64,000 nucleotides of DNA from Robiginitomaculum sp. (GCA_021776635.1 JAJFFN010000025.1:1-64000); one strand, 5' to 3'. Shown: positions 8,789 to 17,286, counted from the stretch's first letter. Numbers and translations are program-made. The notes: generated by a model from the letters alone, not told the origin.

Positions 8789-9510
8789 AAGCAATTACGA
8801 CGCAAAATAAGGTTCGGCCCCTTAAGGTGGCCATTGGAAACTACTGTGAGCGCAAAAAGAGTCTCCGATTTGCAGCTTTCAGGTTTTAAGGAACAAACAT
8901 AATTAAAAGCTCTAAAGGTTTTATTACTATCTTTGATTACCATATCTACTGGCAGGCAATCCGCAACGTTCTTCGTGCCTTGTAAGGCTATTTTAGCAGA
9001 ATCATGTCCATTCAAATTAGCGAAAATATTAAAGCTGTCTTTTAATTTGGGCATACCATTCCAACTTGTTGTTAAAAACTCTGCTTCACCTTCGCATTCC
9101 CGGTTTGGACTCACTTTAGCAACGATGGCCAGATCACTTGCGGTCGCGCGGTAAATAGATTTTTTCTTTGTCGGTAGTTTCACACGAATGGTTGAACCTA
9201 ACTTCGGGTTCTTGATGTTCGCTTGCGCAATATAAGTACCGCTTCTATTTTCAACCCTGATGCATATATTCTTGTCTGTTAATTTAATACCTGTCAGCAA
9301 AAGTGCTGGGCGGGATATTTTCTCATTTAAATCACCAAAATGATAACCGACAATCGCATTTTCTAGCGAAATTTTTTGTACGTCAGGCAGGCTTTCAAAG
9401 AAATTTTTTGGCTTAACTTTGTATTCCGGCGTGTCTGATGCTTCCGACGGGGAAGCACTCAAAACAATCAAAGATAAAACAAAAGCGAATAATTTATAGT
9501 TCAAAGCCAT
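8785..9510 (-). CDS. Exported protein, first gene of the protease operon
   Basis: About 241 aa from the ATG at 9510, preceded by GAAGGA at good spacing; an upstream ATG at 9579 would only add a non-signal-like extension. The start MALNYKLFAFVLSLIVLSAS is a signal peptide with a likely cut after SEA. The mature part is beta-rich and basic with six cysteines (for example ICIRVENRSG, NRECEGEAEF, YVCSLKPESCKSE), consistent with periplasmic disulfides. No family recognised. It is translationally coupled to the two-TM gene downstream. Confidence 0.65.
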   Translation of the reverse strand: MALNYKLFAFVLSLIVLSASPSEASDTPEYKVKPKNFFESLPDVQKISLENAIVGYHFGDLNEKISRPALLLTGIKLTDKNICIRVENRSGTYIAQANIKNPKLGSTIRVKLPTKKKSIYRATASDLAIVAKVSPNRECEGEAEFLTTSWNGMPKLKDSFNIFANLNGHDSAKIALQGTKNVADCLPVDMVIKDSNKTFRAFNYVCSLKPESCKSETLFALTVVSNGHLKGPNLILRRNCL

Positions 9511-9739
9511 AAGTTTATCCTTCTTATACTCAAGAGCACTCTTGCTTAGGTTCAGGCAAACCGCTGCATTATTTGGCATAATACATCCCCGAGCTGTTAT
9601 TTGCTATATAGTTATTATTACTAGTATTTCAATAGAGGGCGTAATTAAATTACTGAATATATAACCGTAAATAGCGCCCAATTGAAAATCTAAGAGAGGA
9701 AGTAATTGCGGACTTCCCAATACTTCAAATCACTAAAAG

Positions 9740-9768
9740 TTGCACTTCTTTCTTTTTTATGTTACTAT
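9740..9768 (+). promoter_or_regulatory. Sigma70-like promoter for the small gene at 9811/9856
   Basis: TTGCAC (9740-9745), a 17-base spacer and TACTAT (9763-9768) resemble a housekeeping promoter. The rest of 9511-9855 is AT-rich and shows nothing else I can support. Confidence 0.45.
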
Positions 9769-9855
9769 ATTACATAATAATTATTTTGATACCTGAAAGG
9801 AAGGTGCGACATAAAAACAGAAAAGTATTTTAATCTAAAGGATGAATTCAAAGCC

Positions 9856-10032
9856 ATGGCAATTATAGGGGCTAGTATCATGGTGCCAGCCTTCTTTTTC
9901 CCTCAAATATTTGGACCATATGCTTATACATTTATTGCACTTGGATATTTAGGAGGTAGGTTAGCTGGTTATGGTATTGCAGGGGATCGCTCTGAGAGGC
10001 AATCGGAAGAAAGCCCTACTATACCTAACTGA
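9856..10032 (+). CDS. Small membrane protein, 58 aa (possibly 73 aa)
   Basis: From the ATG at 9856 the protein has one or two hydrophobic segments (IIGASIMVPAFFFPQIFG and YAYTFIALGYLGGRLAG) and a polar tail. The same frame extends upstream to 9811 with a sensible sequence (KTEKYFNLKDEFKA) and a strong AGGAAGG ribosome site 6 bases before an ATA codon, so translation may begin at a non-standard ATA, or the ATG may have mutated. A promoter lies at 9740-9768. It overlaps the 3' end of the convergent LuxR-type gene. Function unknown. Confidence 0.45.
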   Translation: MAIIGASIMVPAFFFPQIFGPYAYTFIALGYLGGRLAGYGIAGDRSERQSEESPTIPN

Positions 10033-10303
10033 CCGTATGTGGAGTAATAGACTTTACACACCCTAAAGGCAGAAACCAAATCGCAACTGCATGAGCAGTG
10101 CTTTTTGCACCTAGTTTTTTACGAGTAGCAAAGAGATGCAAACTTACTGTCTCTGATTTTAAGTTAAGTTCATAAGCTATTTCTTTGGTTCTGTAGCCGG
10201 ACGCAATTAGACTTAATACCTGTTCTTGACGTTTTGTAAGTGTCACAGGCGGCTTGGAATTAGGAGTGATCCATATCCAGTCTCTTTGTATTTTCTTCGA
10301 CAT
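10025..10303 (-). CDS. LuxR/GerE-type helix-turn-helix protein
   Basis: 92 aa from the ATG at 10303. A complete GerE HTH covers most of it: LTKRQEQVLSLIASGYRTKE then IAYELNLKSETVSLHLFATR and KKLGAKSTAHAVA. There is no receiver or ligand domain, so it is a stand-alone DNA-binding protein. It lies downstream of nothing obvious and converges with the small membrane protein gene, just beyond the mobilisation genes. Target unknown. Confidence 0.75.
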   Translation of the reverse strand: MSKKIQRDWIWITPNSKPPVTLTKRQEQVLSLIASGYRTKEIAYELNLKSETVSLHLFATRKKLGAKSTAHAVAIWFLPLGCVKSITPHTVS

Positions 10304-10387
10304 AAATGGAAACCAGCCGCCCGCGAGCAACTAAAAACCAACAACGTCAGAGACTTATATATGGGTATAATTTGCTAATTTTCAAGA

Positions 10388-11755
10388 TTAGCCTAGTGAC
10401 AATTCATATTGCTGCTTACGCTTTTTGTCCTGCTCCCGCCTCATTTGAGCGCGGGTTTTTTCTTGCCCTAATTTCTTAGAAAGCCGTTCAAAGCCCTTTG
10501 CTTCACGTCTTTCCTGCTTGGCAATCAAATCCGAACAACGATTTAAGCGCATGAGTTCTTGCTTTTGGCTTTGTGCTAATAGCCGTTTTTCATTAGCGTG
10601 GTCTTGCACAAGCCGCCTGTCTTGATGGGCGTATTTCCAACTTAGGAATAATTCATAGCCAAGAACGGCCTGAATGTTTTTGGCTAAGCCTTGCGGCTTT
10701 TTCTTATATCTCTGACGCAGAGTTTTTACTTCTTCGGCTCTCTGTTTTTTCAAGAGTAAATCAAGCTCCTCATGATGGCGTATTTTTGCAGATGTGGTTT
10801 GCCGCTTTAATTTCTTTCTCCTGCTGTCCCCAAGACGGTCAATACGGGCGGCCATACCCCGAAGCTTACGATACAGTTTTTGTTCCCGTGTAAGGTCAAA
10901 ACGGGTTTTAGCTTTCGGTTGTTTCTTATTAGTCGCCTTAATTATTCGCTGTTGCTCCTTGGCTTCTTCTATAGGTGGGTAGTTTTCTAGCAAACCTAAA
11001 ATTTGTTTGACTTGCTTTGTTTTCACACCATCAATTTGCCTCGCTAAAGAATGTATTTGATTATCTCTATCGACAACAACAAAGGCGCGGCGTTGCCCTT
11101 GGGCAATGATATAACCCTGATTACTCATAGCGGCAGCAAACTCTTTTTTATCGCTATGCTCATGCCATAATTTGGCGATGGTATTTTTGCGAGCTTCCAC
11201 ACTATCAATATCACGGTTCGTACCTTGTGATTCACCAAGGTCATAGCCTTGCTTTCTAGCTTCTATTCGGTCTTTTCCCGTCTTATAATTAATTTGCAAA
11301 TCAAAGGTCTTGGCAAGTTCTTTGGTGCAAGTCCGAAGATGGTAATAATCATTACCCATATGAATGGCTTTCAGTGTCCTTCCATTGATACGGCTCCACA
11401 CAACGTGGCAATGATTTCGCAACTCACCGTCCTTTTCAGCAATCTTTGAATGGTAGATTATTGCTCTGGGCTGACCTGATAAACCAAGCTTGTTTTCAAT
11501 ATGATCAATGGCATATTGCCATTCTTTTTCGCTCCAATCGCGTTGTGATTTATCAGGATTGATCGAGAGTGAATAAAATCCTTTCTTGCAATTGGTGTTA
11601 TCAGCGATAGTTTCCCACTCACGGAATGCTTCATAGATATTATCGCTGGCAGAACCTCTAAAACCACTAATGACTACGCGCTCATTATCCACTTCGTTGG
11701 ATAAATGAAGAGCCAGATCAAGCGCACCTCTTCGTGCGCTTCCTTTTAATATCAT
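10388..11755 (-). CDS. Relaxase / mobilisation nuclease
   Basis: 455 aa. The N-terminal ~200 residues match MobA/VirD2-type relaxases: MILKGSARRGALDLALHLSN, FREWETIADNTNCKKGFYSL, and the metal-binding histidine segment IYHSKIAEKDGELRNHCHVV. The C-terminal half is a long basic helical region rich in K, R and E. It would nick one strand at oriT and pilot it. It overlaps the MobC-like gene upstream by ATGA. With the coupling protein at 18005 it forms a mobilisation system that lacks its own mating-pair apparatus. Confidence 0.9.
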   Translation of the reverse strand: MILKGSARRGALDLALHLSNEVDNERVVISGFRGSASDNIYEAFREWETIADNTNCKKGFYSLSINPDKSQRDWSEKEWQYAIDHIENKLGLSGQPRAIIYHSKIAEKDGELRNHCHVVWSRINGRTLKAIHMGNDYYHLRTCTKELAKTFDLQINYKTGKDRIEARKQGYDLGESQGTNRDIDSVEARKNTIAKLWHEHSDKKEFAAAMSNQGYIIAQGQRRAFVVVDRDNQIHSLARQIDGVKTKQVKQILGLLENYPPIEEAKEQQRIIKATNKKQPKAKTRFDLTREQKLYRKLRGMAARIDRLGDSRRKKLKRQTTSAKIRHHEELDLLLKKQRAEEVKTLRQRYKKKPQGLAKNIQAVLGYELFLSWKYAHQDRRLVQDHANEKRLLAQSQKQELMRLNRCSDLIAKQERREAKGFERLSKKLGQEKTRAQMRREQDKKRKQQYELSLG

Positions 11756-12132
11756 GGTTTACGCCGTAGCGAATTGAAGCATTGATCGCGCACGGTCATG
11801 ATTTCACGGCGCAGTGCGGCAAACATAATTTGCTGCTGTCTGTCTTGATGCTCCGCGTCTTTGGCATAGGATTTGAGCATATCCATCAATCTTCCAAGAC
11901 AGGCTAAGACGAGGGCAATCTGCTTGCCCTCTGATATTGGAATAGATTTACGAGCAGACAAACCATAATTGCCTTTAAGCGAACATGTTCGCATATAGGC
12001 ACTTGCAGATAATCTCTGATTATCTGCATTGTGGGCAATGGTTTGTTTCTCTTTTTTGCTAAGGCGTACAGACACCACAAGCGGACGTACCGCTTTGGTT
12101 TTATCTGTACCGTCCGTATGATTTGGCGGCAT
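11752..12132 (-). CDS. MobC-like relaxosome accessory protein
   Basis: 126 aa. The N-terminal half carries a ribbon-helix-helix-like segment (VVSVRLSKKEKQTIAHNADN, then RLSASAYMRTCSL) typical of MobC-type relaxosome proteins, followed by a helical C-terminus. It is translationally coupled to the relaxase and its start faces the candidate oriT, the usual layout. It likely binds and melts oriT. Confidence 0.8.
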   Translation of the reverse strand: MPPNHTDGTDKTKAVRPLVVSVRLSKKEKQTIAHNADNQRLSASAYMRTCSLKGNYGLSARKSIPISEGKQIALVLACLGRLMDMLKSYAKDAEHQDRQQQIMFAALRREIMTVRDQCFNSLRRKP

Positions 12133-12164
12133 AGAATATCTTTCATGATTTGTATCCCCGCATA

Positions 12165-12330
12165 CGCGCTTTTATGATGATGTTTTATATCATCATACAG
12201 CGTAGCCGAACTTTGCAAACTGGCTTGATGCTTATTGCAAAGTCTATGGGGAGGGTTTTAACGGGAGGGGCTTTTGCCCTTCCCTTAACAAGGGTGCTGT
12301 TCCGTAGGACAGCGCATACCTTGCACAAAT
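12165..12330. other. Candidate origin of transfer (oriT)
   Basis: The 310-base gap between the MobC-like and resolvase genes holds dense secondary structure: ATGATGAT/ATCATCAT arms near 12175-12197, repeated TTGCAAA/TTGCAAAG near 12213-12243, a G-rich/C-rich near-palindrome near 12260-12286, and GCTGTTCC/GGACAGC arms at 12296-12313. Immediately after the last hairpin comes ATACCTTGC (12316-12324), similar in form to the nic region of IncP/Ti-type origins (ATCCTGC). Position in front of mobC supports the call. The nick site is inferred. Confidence 0.45.
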
Positions 12331-12443
12331 CCAATCTATCAAAAAGTACCGATAAGGTTCAACATAAAAATCATCACACCGATACTATCCGGAGACTTAG
12401 AACCATTTTATGACGCCGCAAACATAGGTCAAAGCTGCGTTAT

Positions 12444-13043
12444 CTACGGGTCAAATTCATTTAATCTTCGTACTAATGTCGAGGGGTGAACGCTAAATAT
12501 ACTGGCAATAGAAACTATATTCTCACCTTGGGATAATAAGGTTTTAGCCTTGCTCAAATGTATAGAGGTAAGCTTGCGCGGGCGTCCGATATGTACTCCG
12601 CGTTTCTGTGCCGCCATCATGCCCGCCTTAGTACGCTCTGATATGAGGTCGCGTTCAAACTCGGCCAATGCTCCCATAATATGAAAGCACAGCCTGCCGC
12701 CTGCGGTGGTGGTATCAATCGCATCTTTCAGCGAGCAGAAACTTATATCGCGTTTCATCAAACCTTTGAGCGTATGGATAAGATGGGATAGCGAGCGGCC
12801 AAGCCTATCTAGTTTCCACACAACCAATACATCTCCGGGCTTTATGTCAACGAGTAGTTTATCGAGTCCGGGACGGTCGCGTTTTACGCCTGATATGCCG
12901 TGGTCTTTATAGATAACATCACAGCCTGCTAATTTAAGCGCATCAATCTGTAAGGCCAAGTTCTGGTCTGTAGTCGAGATACGGGCATAGCCTAGTTTAC
13001 GTCCTGTAATAATAGTTCTCTCTTTCCCAAGGCCGGAGCGCAA
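12444..13043 (-). CDS. Tn3/Pin-type serine resolvase
   Basis: 199 aa. KLGYARISTTDQNLALQIDA holds the catalytic serine (ARIST), with KLDRLGRSLSHLI and GALAEFERDLISERTKAGM further on, and a C-terminal HTH (ENIVSIASIFSVHPSTLVRR). These are the hallmarks of small serine recombinases. The start appears to be TTG at 13043, since an in-frame stop lies just upstream (GGA four bases before TTG). The 13-bp inverted repeat at 13039-13169 straddles its start and may be its recombination site. It could resolve cointegrates of the element or invert a segment. Confidence 0.9.
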   Translation of the reverse strand: MRSGLGKERTIITGRKLGYARISTTDQNLALQIDALKLAGCDVIYKDHGISGVKRDRPGLDKLLVDIKPGDVLVVWKLDRLGRSLSHLIHTLKGLMKRDISFCSLKDAIDTTTAGGRLCFHIMGALAEFERDLISERTKAGMMAAQKRGVHIGRPRKLTSIHLSKAKTLLSQGENIVSIASIFSVHPSTLVRRLNEFDP

Positions 13044-13169
13044 AAGGGGTCCTTATTGTCAAACCCTATTTGCAGCAAATTGCAGTTCCGCAACGTCTTG
13101 TAAAATAAGGATATCAGATTCGAAAGGCATTGCTTATGCCCTCCCCTCAAAACCGACCCCTTTTGCGAT
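13039..13169. repeat. Perfect 13-bp inverted repeat, possible res site
   Basis: CGCAAAAGGGGTC at 13039-13051 is repeated inverted as GACCCCTTTTGCG at 13157-13169. A second inverted pair TCCTTATT/AATAAGGA lies inside (13050-13057 and 13104-13111). The 131-bp span next to a resolvase gene is the size of a Tn3-type res region, which usually holds several imperfect inverted subsites. The pair could also be regulatory. Confidence 0.45.
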
Positions 13170-13191
13170 TAAGGCAAGAGGTAATTTCCAT

Positions 13192-13710
13192 ATGTCGTTT
13201 TCTTTAAATCTTGATGTTCTGACTGTCTTTGAGGTCATAGGCATAGCTCTTGCCGTCATTGGCTTTTTTAATCTAAGTACAAAGCTTGATGAGATGTTTT
13301 CCAAAATGGAGAATGGCTTCGTAGCCAATGCGGACTGGAAAATTAAATATGCGCGTTCGTATTGGCCACCGCATAAAAATATAAAACGTATGGCGATAGA
13401 GGCGGCAAAATCATTTCCAATAGCAGGTGGCTTATATGTTGGCACAGTCCTGCTTATGGGCTGGTGGTCTATTATGTGGCATGCTTATTTAGGGCTGGCT
13501 CTATCATGGCAAATAGCCGCAATTTTTAGTTTGATTCTTGCCTTTGTACTCAATGAGCTATTTGCAACATTTATCATCATGAGATTTTTTGCAATGATAG
13601 CCCACATGTTTAGCCGGATATTTAGACTATTATCAATACCGCCTAGCGGCATGACAGGAACGCTAGGATTGCTCGTGACTATAACAAGTTTTGTAATAGG
13701 CAGAATTTAG
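13192..13710 (+). CDS. Multi-pass membrane protein, unknown
   Basis: 172 aa from ATG 13192 with an AAGAGGT-like ribosome site. At least four hydrophobic segments: FEVIGIALAVIGFFNL, FPIAGGLYVGTVLLMGWW, YLGLALSWQIAAIFSLILAF, and MTGTLGLLVTITSFVI. No family recognised. The frame continues past the TAG at 13708-13710 without interruption to 13938, so the gene may be a nonsense-shortened form of a ~248-aa protein. It sits between the resolvase and the ATPase gene. Confidence 0.6.
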   Translation: MSFSLNLDVLTVFEVIGIALAVIGFFNLSTKLDEMFSKMENGFVANADWKIKYARSYWPPHKNIKRMAIEAAKSFPIAGGLYVGTVLLMGWWSIMWHAYLGLALSWQIAAIFSLILAFVLNELFATFIIMRFFAMIAHMFSRIFRLLSIPPSGMTGTLGLLVTITSFVIGRI

Positions 13711-13938
13711 TTGCTAGGTATTGCAGGTGAAAACGCACTATGGACTTGGACTACACTCGGTGTTTCTGGCATCAAATTATGCTCGATAATTGATTCTGCA
13801 CTGACAGAATTTGCGCTCAATGAGGCCATTGCTACTGCCGTAAGAATAATCGGGGTAAAATATTTACCCACGCTAATTTGCGAACGTTTCGATGCTTTTG
13901 TTAGAAATCCACGTGCCTTCAAATATCCTCCTAGTTAA
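13711..13938 (+). other. In-frame continuation after TAG, possible lost C-terminus
   Basis: Directly after the TAG ending the membrane-protein gene, the same frame stays open for 75 codons and encodes plausible sequence (LLGIAGENALWTWTTLGVSG, AVRIIGVKYLPTLICERFDA). There is no ribosome site before the TTG at 13711. A TGG-to-TAG mutation would explain it; chance is also possible. From 13939 to 14103 I see nothing. Confidence 0.3.
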
Positions 13939-14103
13939 TATACATATTATAACACATGTTACTACATAACGTCAAATTTGTGTTTAAAATAGCTAATATC
14001 TTTAATTTAAGGCCAACTTAGGCTAAGCCAATTAAATTGCACTGGCATCACATACGGCAGTAGTGTAACATCTGCTTTACAACCTCTAACTTATGTTTGG
14101 AAT

Positions 14104-16743
14104 ATGTCCGAATTAGTACATGATGAACTTGAAGATAACAGCCCCATGTCAGAGGCTGCTGCGCTAAATGATATATTATGTTGGTCGGAATCGAGAGCGC
14201 CATGGCAAAGAGATGCGCTGAAGAGATTAGTCACACTTGGTAATGATTTGTCTGCCAACGATATTGATGAGTTATATGAAATCTGTATTAATGAAAATTC
14301 TGACTTCTCCCCTCTTAAATCTGATAATATTTCACCTGAAAATATTGAAGACGACCCTGTAACAATATTGAAAATCGCTAACCCGACAGGCGTTAATGCG
14401 CTCGCCAACAATCAAAATTTAAATTTTGCTGTAGCTGGCCTGACTGTAGTTTATGGTGATAATGGTTCAGGTAAATCTGGATATGTACGAATATTAAAAC
14501 ACGCTTGTCGTACACGCGACTCAAAACTCAATATTTTGCCAGATATTAATGCTCCTAAAAGTCTCCCTCAAACAGCAGACATCCATTTTGCGAAAGGCGC
14601 AAGCCAAAAGCATATAGAATGGTCACCATCAGGTGTACCAAACGCCAGCTTAGCCTCAGTAAGTATTTTCGATACTAGAAGCGCGAATACACATTTAGGG
14701 GGGCAACATCATGTAGCATACACACCTTTTCCAATGGTGGTTCTCAGTGAGTTAAGTGGTATTTGTGAGAAAATAAAAGAAAAGATTAGTTTTAATATTG
14801 CAAATTTAAGCAAGCAAACGCCTTTAGCAATTAGCCAACATAAACTTAACAATAAAACGGCCGCAGGAGCTTTCCTTTCCAAGCTATCGAGTAAAACTAA
14901 TTTATCAGAACTAGACATACTGGTAAACCTCACCGCCGATGAAAAGAGTAGATATGAAAGCTTGCAATCAGATTTATCCGGTGATCCATCAAAAGTTACA
15001 GCCCAACTTAATTCACTTAAGAGTAGGTTAGGATATAGTTCAAATAGCGTTCAGCAGTTAATACATTCAACCAGTGAAAAAGAATTTACGAAATTTAGGG
15101 CACAACAGAACTTACTTGTTGAGAAATCAGAGTTGGCAGTTGCTGCTTCTGATAAATTATTCGAAGCATCGCCATTGCCTGATATAGGTGGCGCACGTTG
15201 GAGATCTCTTTGGGAGGCTGCTAGAACTTATTCTGATTACGAAGCCAACAAAGAAAAAGAATTTCCTAATGTAGACCACCCAGATGATTTATGCGTTTTG
15301 TGTCAACAGCCACTCGAAAAGGACACAATTGACAGATGGAGTACATTTGAAGAATTCATCAAGGGAACCACAAAACTTGATGAACAAAATGCCCGCTCAG
15401 AGTTAGAACTTTTTATCTCTAATCTAAGGTCAAAAAAAGTAAGTGTCTCAGACATTCGGGATTTACGATTATTAGTTAAAAAAGAAATTGGCAATTCAAC
15501 ACTGGCAAGAAAAATTCAACATTCCTCATTGATTGCCAATTTGCGATTTGAAGGACTTTTAAAGCATTCAGAGAATGTTATTGAGCAAATACCGTTTCCA
15601 CAAGACGACATCAAGAAAGCCATCAAAACAATTGAAATCAGAATTAGCGACATTAAAAGTGCTGAAGATGCGGATAAACGGGATCAGTTGTTATTAGAAA
15701 TGGAAGGCTACAAAGACCGAATGTCTTTGGCTGCAATAAAAGATGATATAATATCTGAAATAGAACGGCTGAAAAACATTTCTCAACTAAAAGCGGCGGA
15801 AAAAACAACTGCTAAGATTTCAATTACTAAAAAGAACAAAGAGCTTTCGGATAAGTTAGTTACAAATGTACTGCGAGCAAGGTTCGCTAGAGAGATAAAT
15901 AAATTTGACTTAATCGCGATGCCTGTAGAGTTAAAGAAGCAAAGCGATAGGAATGCTCAATCATATTTTAAAGTAGTTCTACTGGGCAAACCTGATGAAT
16001 CCATTGGAGAAATATTAAGCGAGGGTGAACATCGATGTGTCGCACTAGCCGCTTTCTTGGCTGAACTTGTTACATCCAATGATTATTCTGGAATAGTTTT
16101 TGACGATCCCATGTCTTCTTTAGATCATATATATCGAGGGAAAGTAGCAAAACGTTTAGCCGAAGAGGCAGAGCATCGACAAGTGATTATCTTTACACAC
16201 GATATCTCATTTTTATTTGAGATTACTCGAGAAGCCAAAGAACAATCACGTTCTATTGTTTATCAAACAATTCGGCGTAACTCTAAAAGCCCTGGGATTG
16301 TAGAGGCAGATTTACCCTTTAAGGCAAAAATGTCTGGCTCAATGGAAAATAGCATAAGAAGCCAGTTAAAATCTTTAAAAGGTAGTTTTGACAACAAGCT
16401 CGAAATCGAACGAACGATGATAGCAACTGGGATAATTGCACTAATACGAAAAGCATGGGAGCAAGGCATCGCTGATTTTATAGAGCCTGTTTTAGCGAGG
16501 TTTGATGATAGTGTTAAAGTGGGTAGTTTGTTTAAACTGCTTGTCTTAGAAGAAGGAGACGTTGTTGCGGCACAATCGGCTCGTTCTCGCCTCTCAAAAG
16601 ACGTTCACGCCACATCCCACACACTGAACCCAGCCGAAGTAAACCACAGTCAACTGGTATCAGAACTAGACCTACTGGCTGCATGGTTACAGCGTCTACG
16701 TGAAAATCAGAAAAAAGCAGTTAAGCCAAGCAATACTTCGTAA
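14104..16743 (+). CDS. SMC/RloC-like ATPase with zinc hook and HEPN-like C-terminus (putative defence)
   Basis: 879 aa. The ATPase head is split: Walker A GDNGSGKS at 118-125 and, after a long coiled-coil insertion, ABC-type signature LSEGE at 638-642, Walker B IVFDDPMSSLD (Asp667, Asp668) and an H-loop (IIFTHD). The insertion carries CVLCQQPL (Cys397, Cys400), a Rad50/RloC-style zinc hook. The C-terminal ~110 residues have R782-x3-E786 (RKAWE) and R829-x5-H835 (RLSKDVH), matching motifs of HEPN ribonucleases such as PrrC/RloC anticodon nucleases. By family analogy it may sense DNA damage or phage and cut RNA. A Cys-rich gene follows after 22 bases. RNase activity is inferred. Confidence 0.75.
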   Translation: MSELVHDELEDNSPMSEAAALNDILCWSESRAPWQRDALKRLVTLGNDLSANDIDELYEICINENSDFSPLKSDNISPENIEDDPVTILKIANPTGVNALANNQNLNFAVAGLTVVYGDNGSGKSGYVRILKHACRTRDSKLNILPDINAPKSLPQTADIHFAKGASQKHIEWSPSGVPNASLASVSIFDTRSANTHLGGQHHVAYTPFPMVVLSELSGICEKIKEKISFNIANLSKQTPLAISQHKLNNKTAAGAFLSKLSSKTNLSELDILVNLTADEKSRYESLQSDLSGDPSKVTAQLNSLKSRLGYSSNSVQQLIHSTSEKEFTKFRAQQNLLVEKSELAVAASDKLFEASPLPDIGGARWRSLWEAARTYSDYEANKEKEFPNVDHPDDLCVLCQQPLEKDTIDRWSTFEEFIKGTTKLDEQNARSELELFISNLRSKKVSVSDIRDLRLLVKKEIGNSTLARKIQHSSLIANLRFEGLLKHSENVIEQIPFPQDDIKKAIKTIEIRISDIKSAEDADKRDQLLLEMEGYKDRMSLAAIKDDIISEIERLKNISQLKAAEKTTAKISITKKNKELSDKLVTNVLRARFAREINKFDLIAMPVELKKQSDRNAQSYFKVVLLGKPDESIGEILSEGEHRCVALAAFLAELVTSNDYSGIVFDDPMSSLDHIYRGKVAKRLAEEAEHRQVIIFTHDISFLFEITREAKEQSRSIVYQTIRRNSKSPGIVEADLPFKAKMSGSMENSIRSQLKSLKGSFDNKLEIERTMIATGIIALIRKAWEQGIADFIEPVLARFDDSVKVGSLFKLLVLEEGDVVAAQSARSRLSKDVHATSHTLNPAEVNHSQLVSELDLLAAWLQRLRENQKKAVKPSNTS

Positions 16744-16765
16744 GGATAAATAGCACAGGTGTTAA

Positions 16766-17230
16766 ATGATTGAGACAGATGAACGGCGTATAAAAGAAAT
16801 TTGGAACAATTCAAAAACTTCTATCTTACTTCGAAGAGGTGGTAAGGGAGAAAAATTGAGAGTTAGAATTTGTGGACGAAAACTTTTTGATGCTGGAGAT
16901 ATGGCTTGGTTAAAAGATGATAAAAAAATAGACCCTGAATGGAACCAAAAGCTACGGTGTTGGGAAACTCCTAAATCTTGGTTTAATCGTCTTGTTAAGA
17001 ATTTCGTTCAAACGGACGGAGGTCTCTATATTGTGCAGCCCTTTAGGGAACAGGAAAAATGTTCGCCAGCATGTCAAAATGCTAAAGGTCATGAATGCCA
17101 ATGTTCTTGTATGGGAGAACATCACGGTGCTGGAAATATTGATTCAGGCTGGTTCACGGTTTCAGACACTTTTGCAACAAGATGGGGCAGTAAATCTCTT
17201 GCGTGCCGTTTAATTACAAGTACTAGCTAA
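16766..17230 (+). CDS. Cys-rich small protein accompanying the ATPase
   Basis: 154 aa. A cysteine/histidine cluster (CSPACQNAKGHECQCSCMG followed by EHHG, about residues 93-115) looks like a metal-binding knuckle; related C-x3-C...C-x-C-x-C-x-G-x-x-H segments occur in uncharacterised plasmid and phage proteins. The N-terminal part is basic and mixed alpha/beta (ILLRRGGKGEKLRVRICGRK). It starts 22 bases after the ATPase gene and is probably cotranscribed, which suggests a partner or modulator role. Function unknown. Confidence 0.65.
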   Translation: MIETDERRIKEIWNNSKTSILLRRGGKGEKLRVRICGRKLFDAGDMAWLKDDKKIDPEWNQKLRCWETPKSWFNRLVKNFVQTDGGLYIVQPFREQEKCSPACQNAKGHECQCSCMGEHHGAGNIDSGWFTVSDTFATRWGSKSLACRLITSTS

Positions 17231-17286
17231 CACCTGTAATCATCACCTAACAAGTTCAACGCTCTATCCAAAACAGTTACAATGAT

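Noticed and set aside
13707..13922. A minus-strand frame with a signal-like N-terminus (SANSVSAES)
   Set aside because: It has only a TTG start, no ribosome site, and is antisense to the in-frame continuation of the membrane-protein gene.
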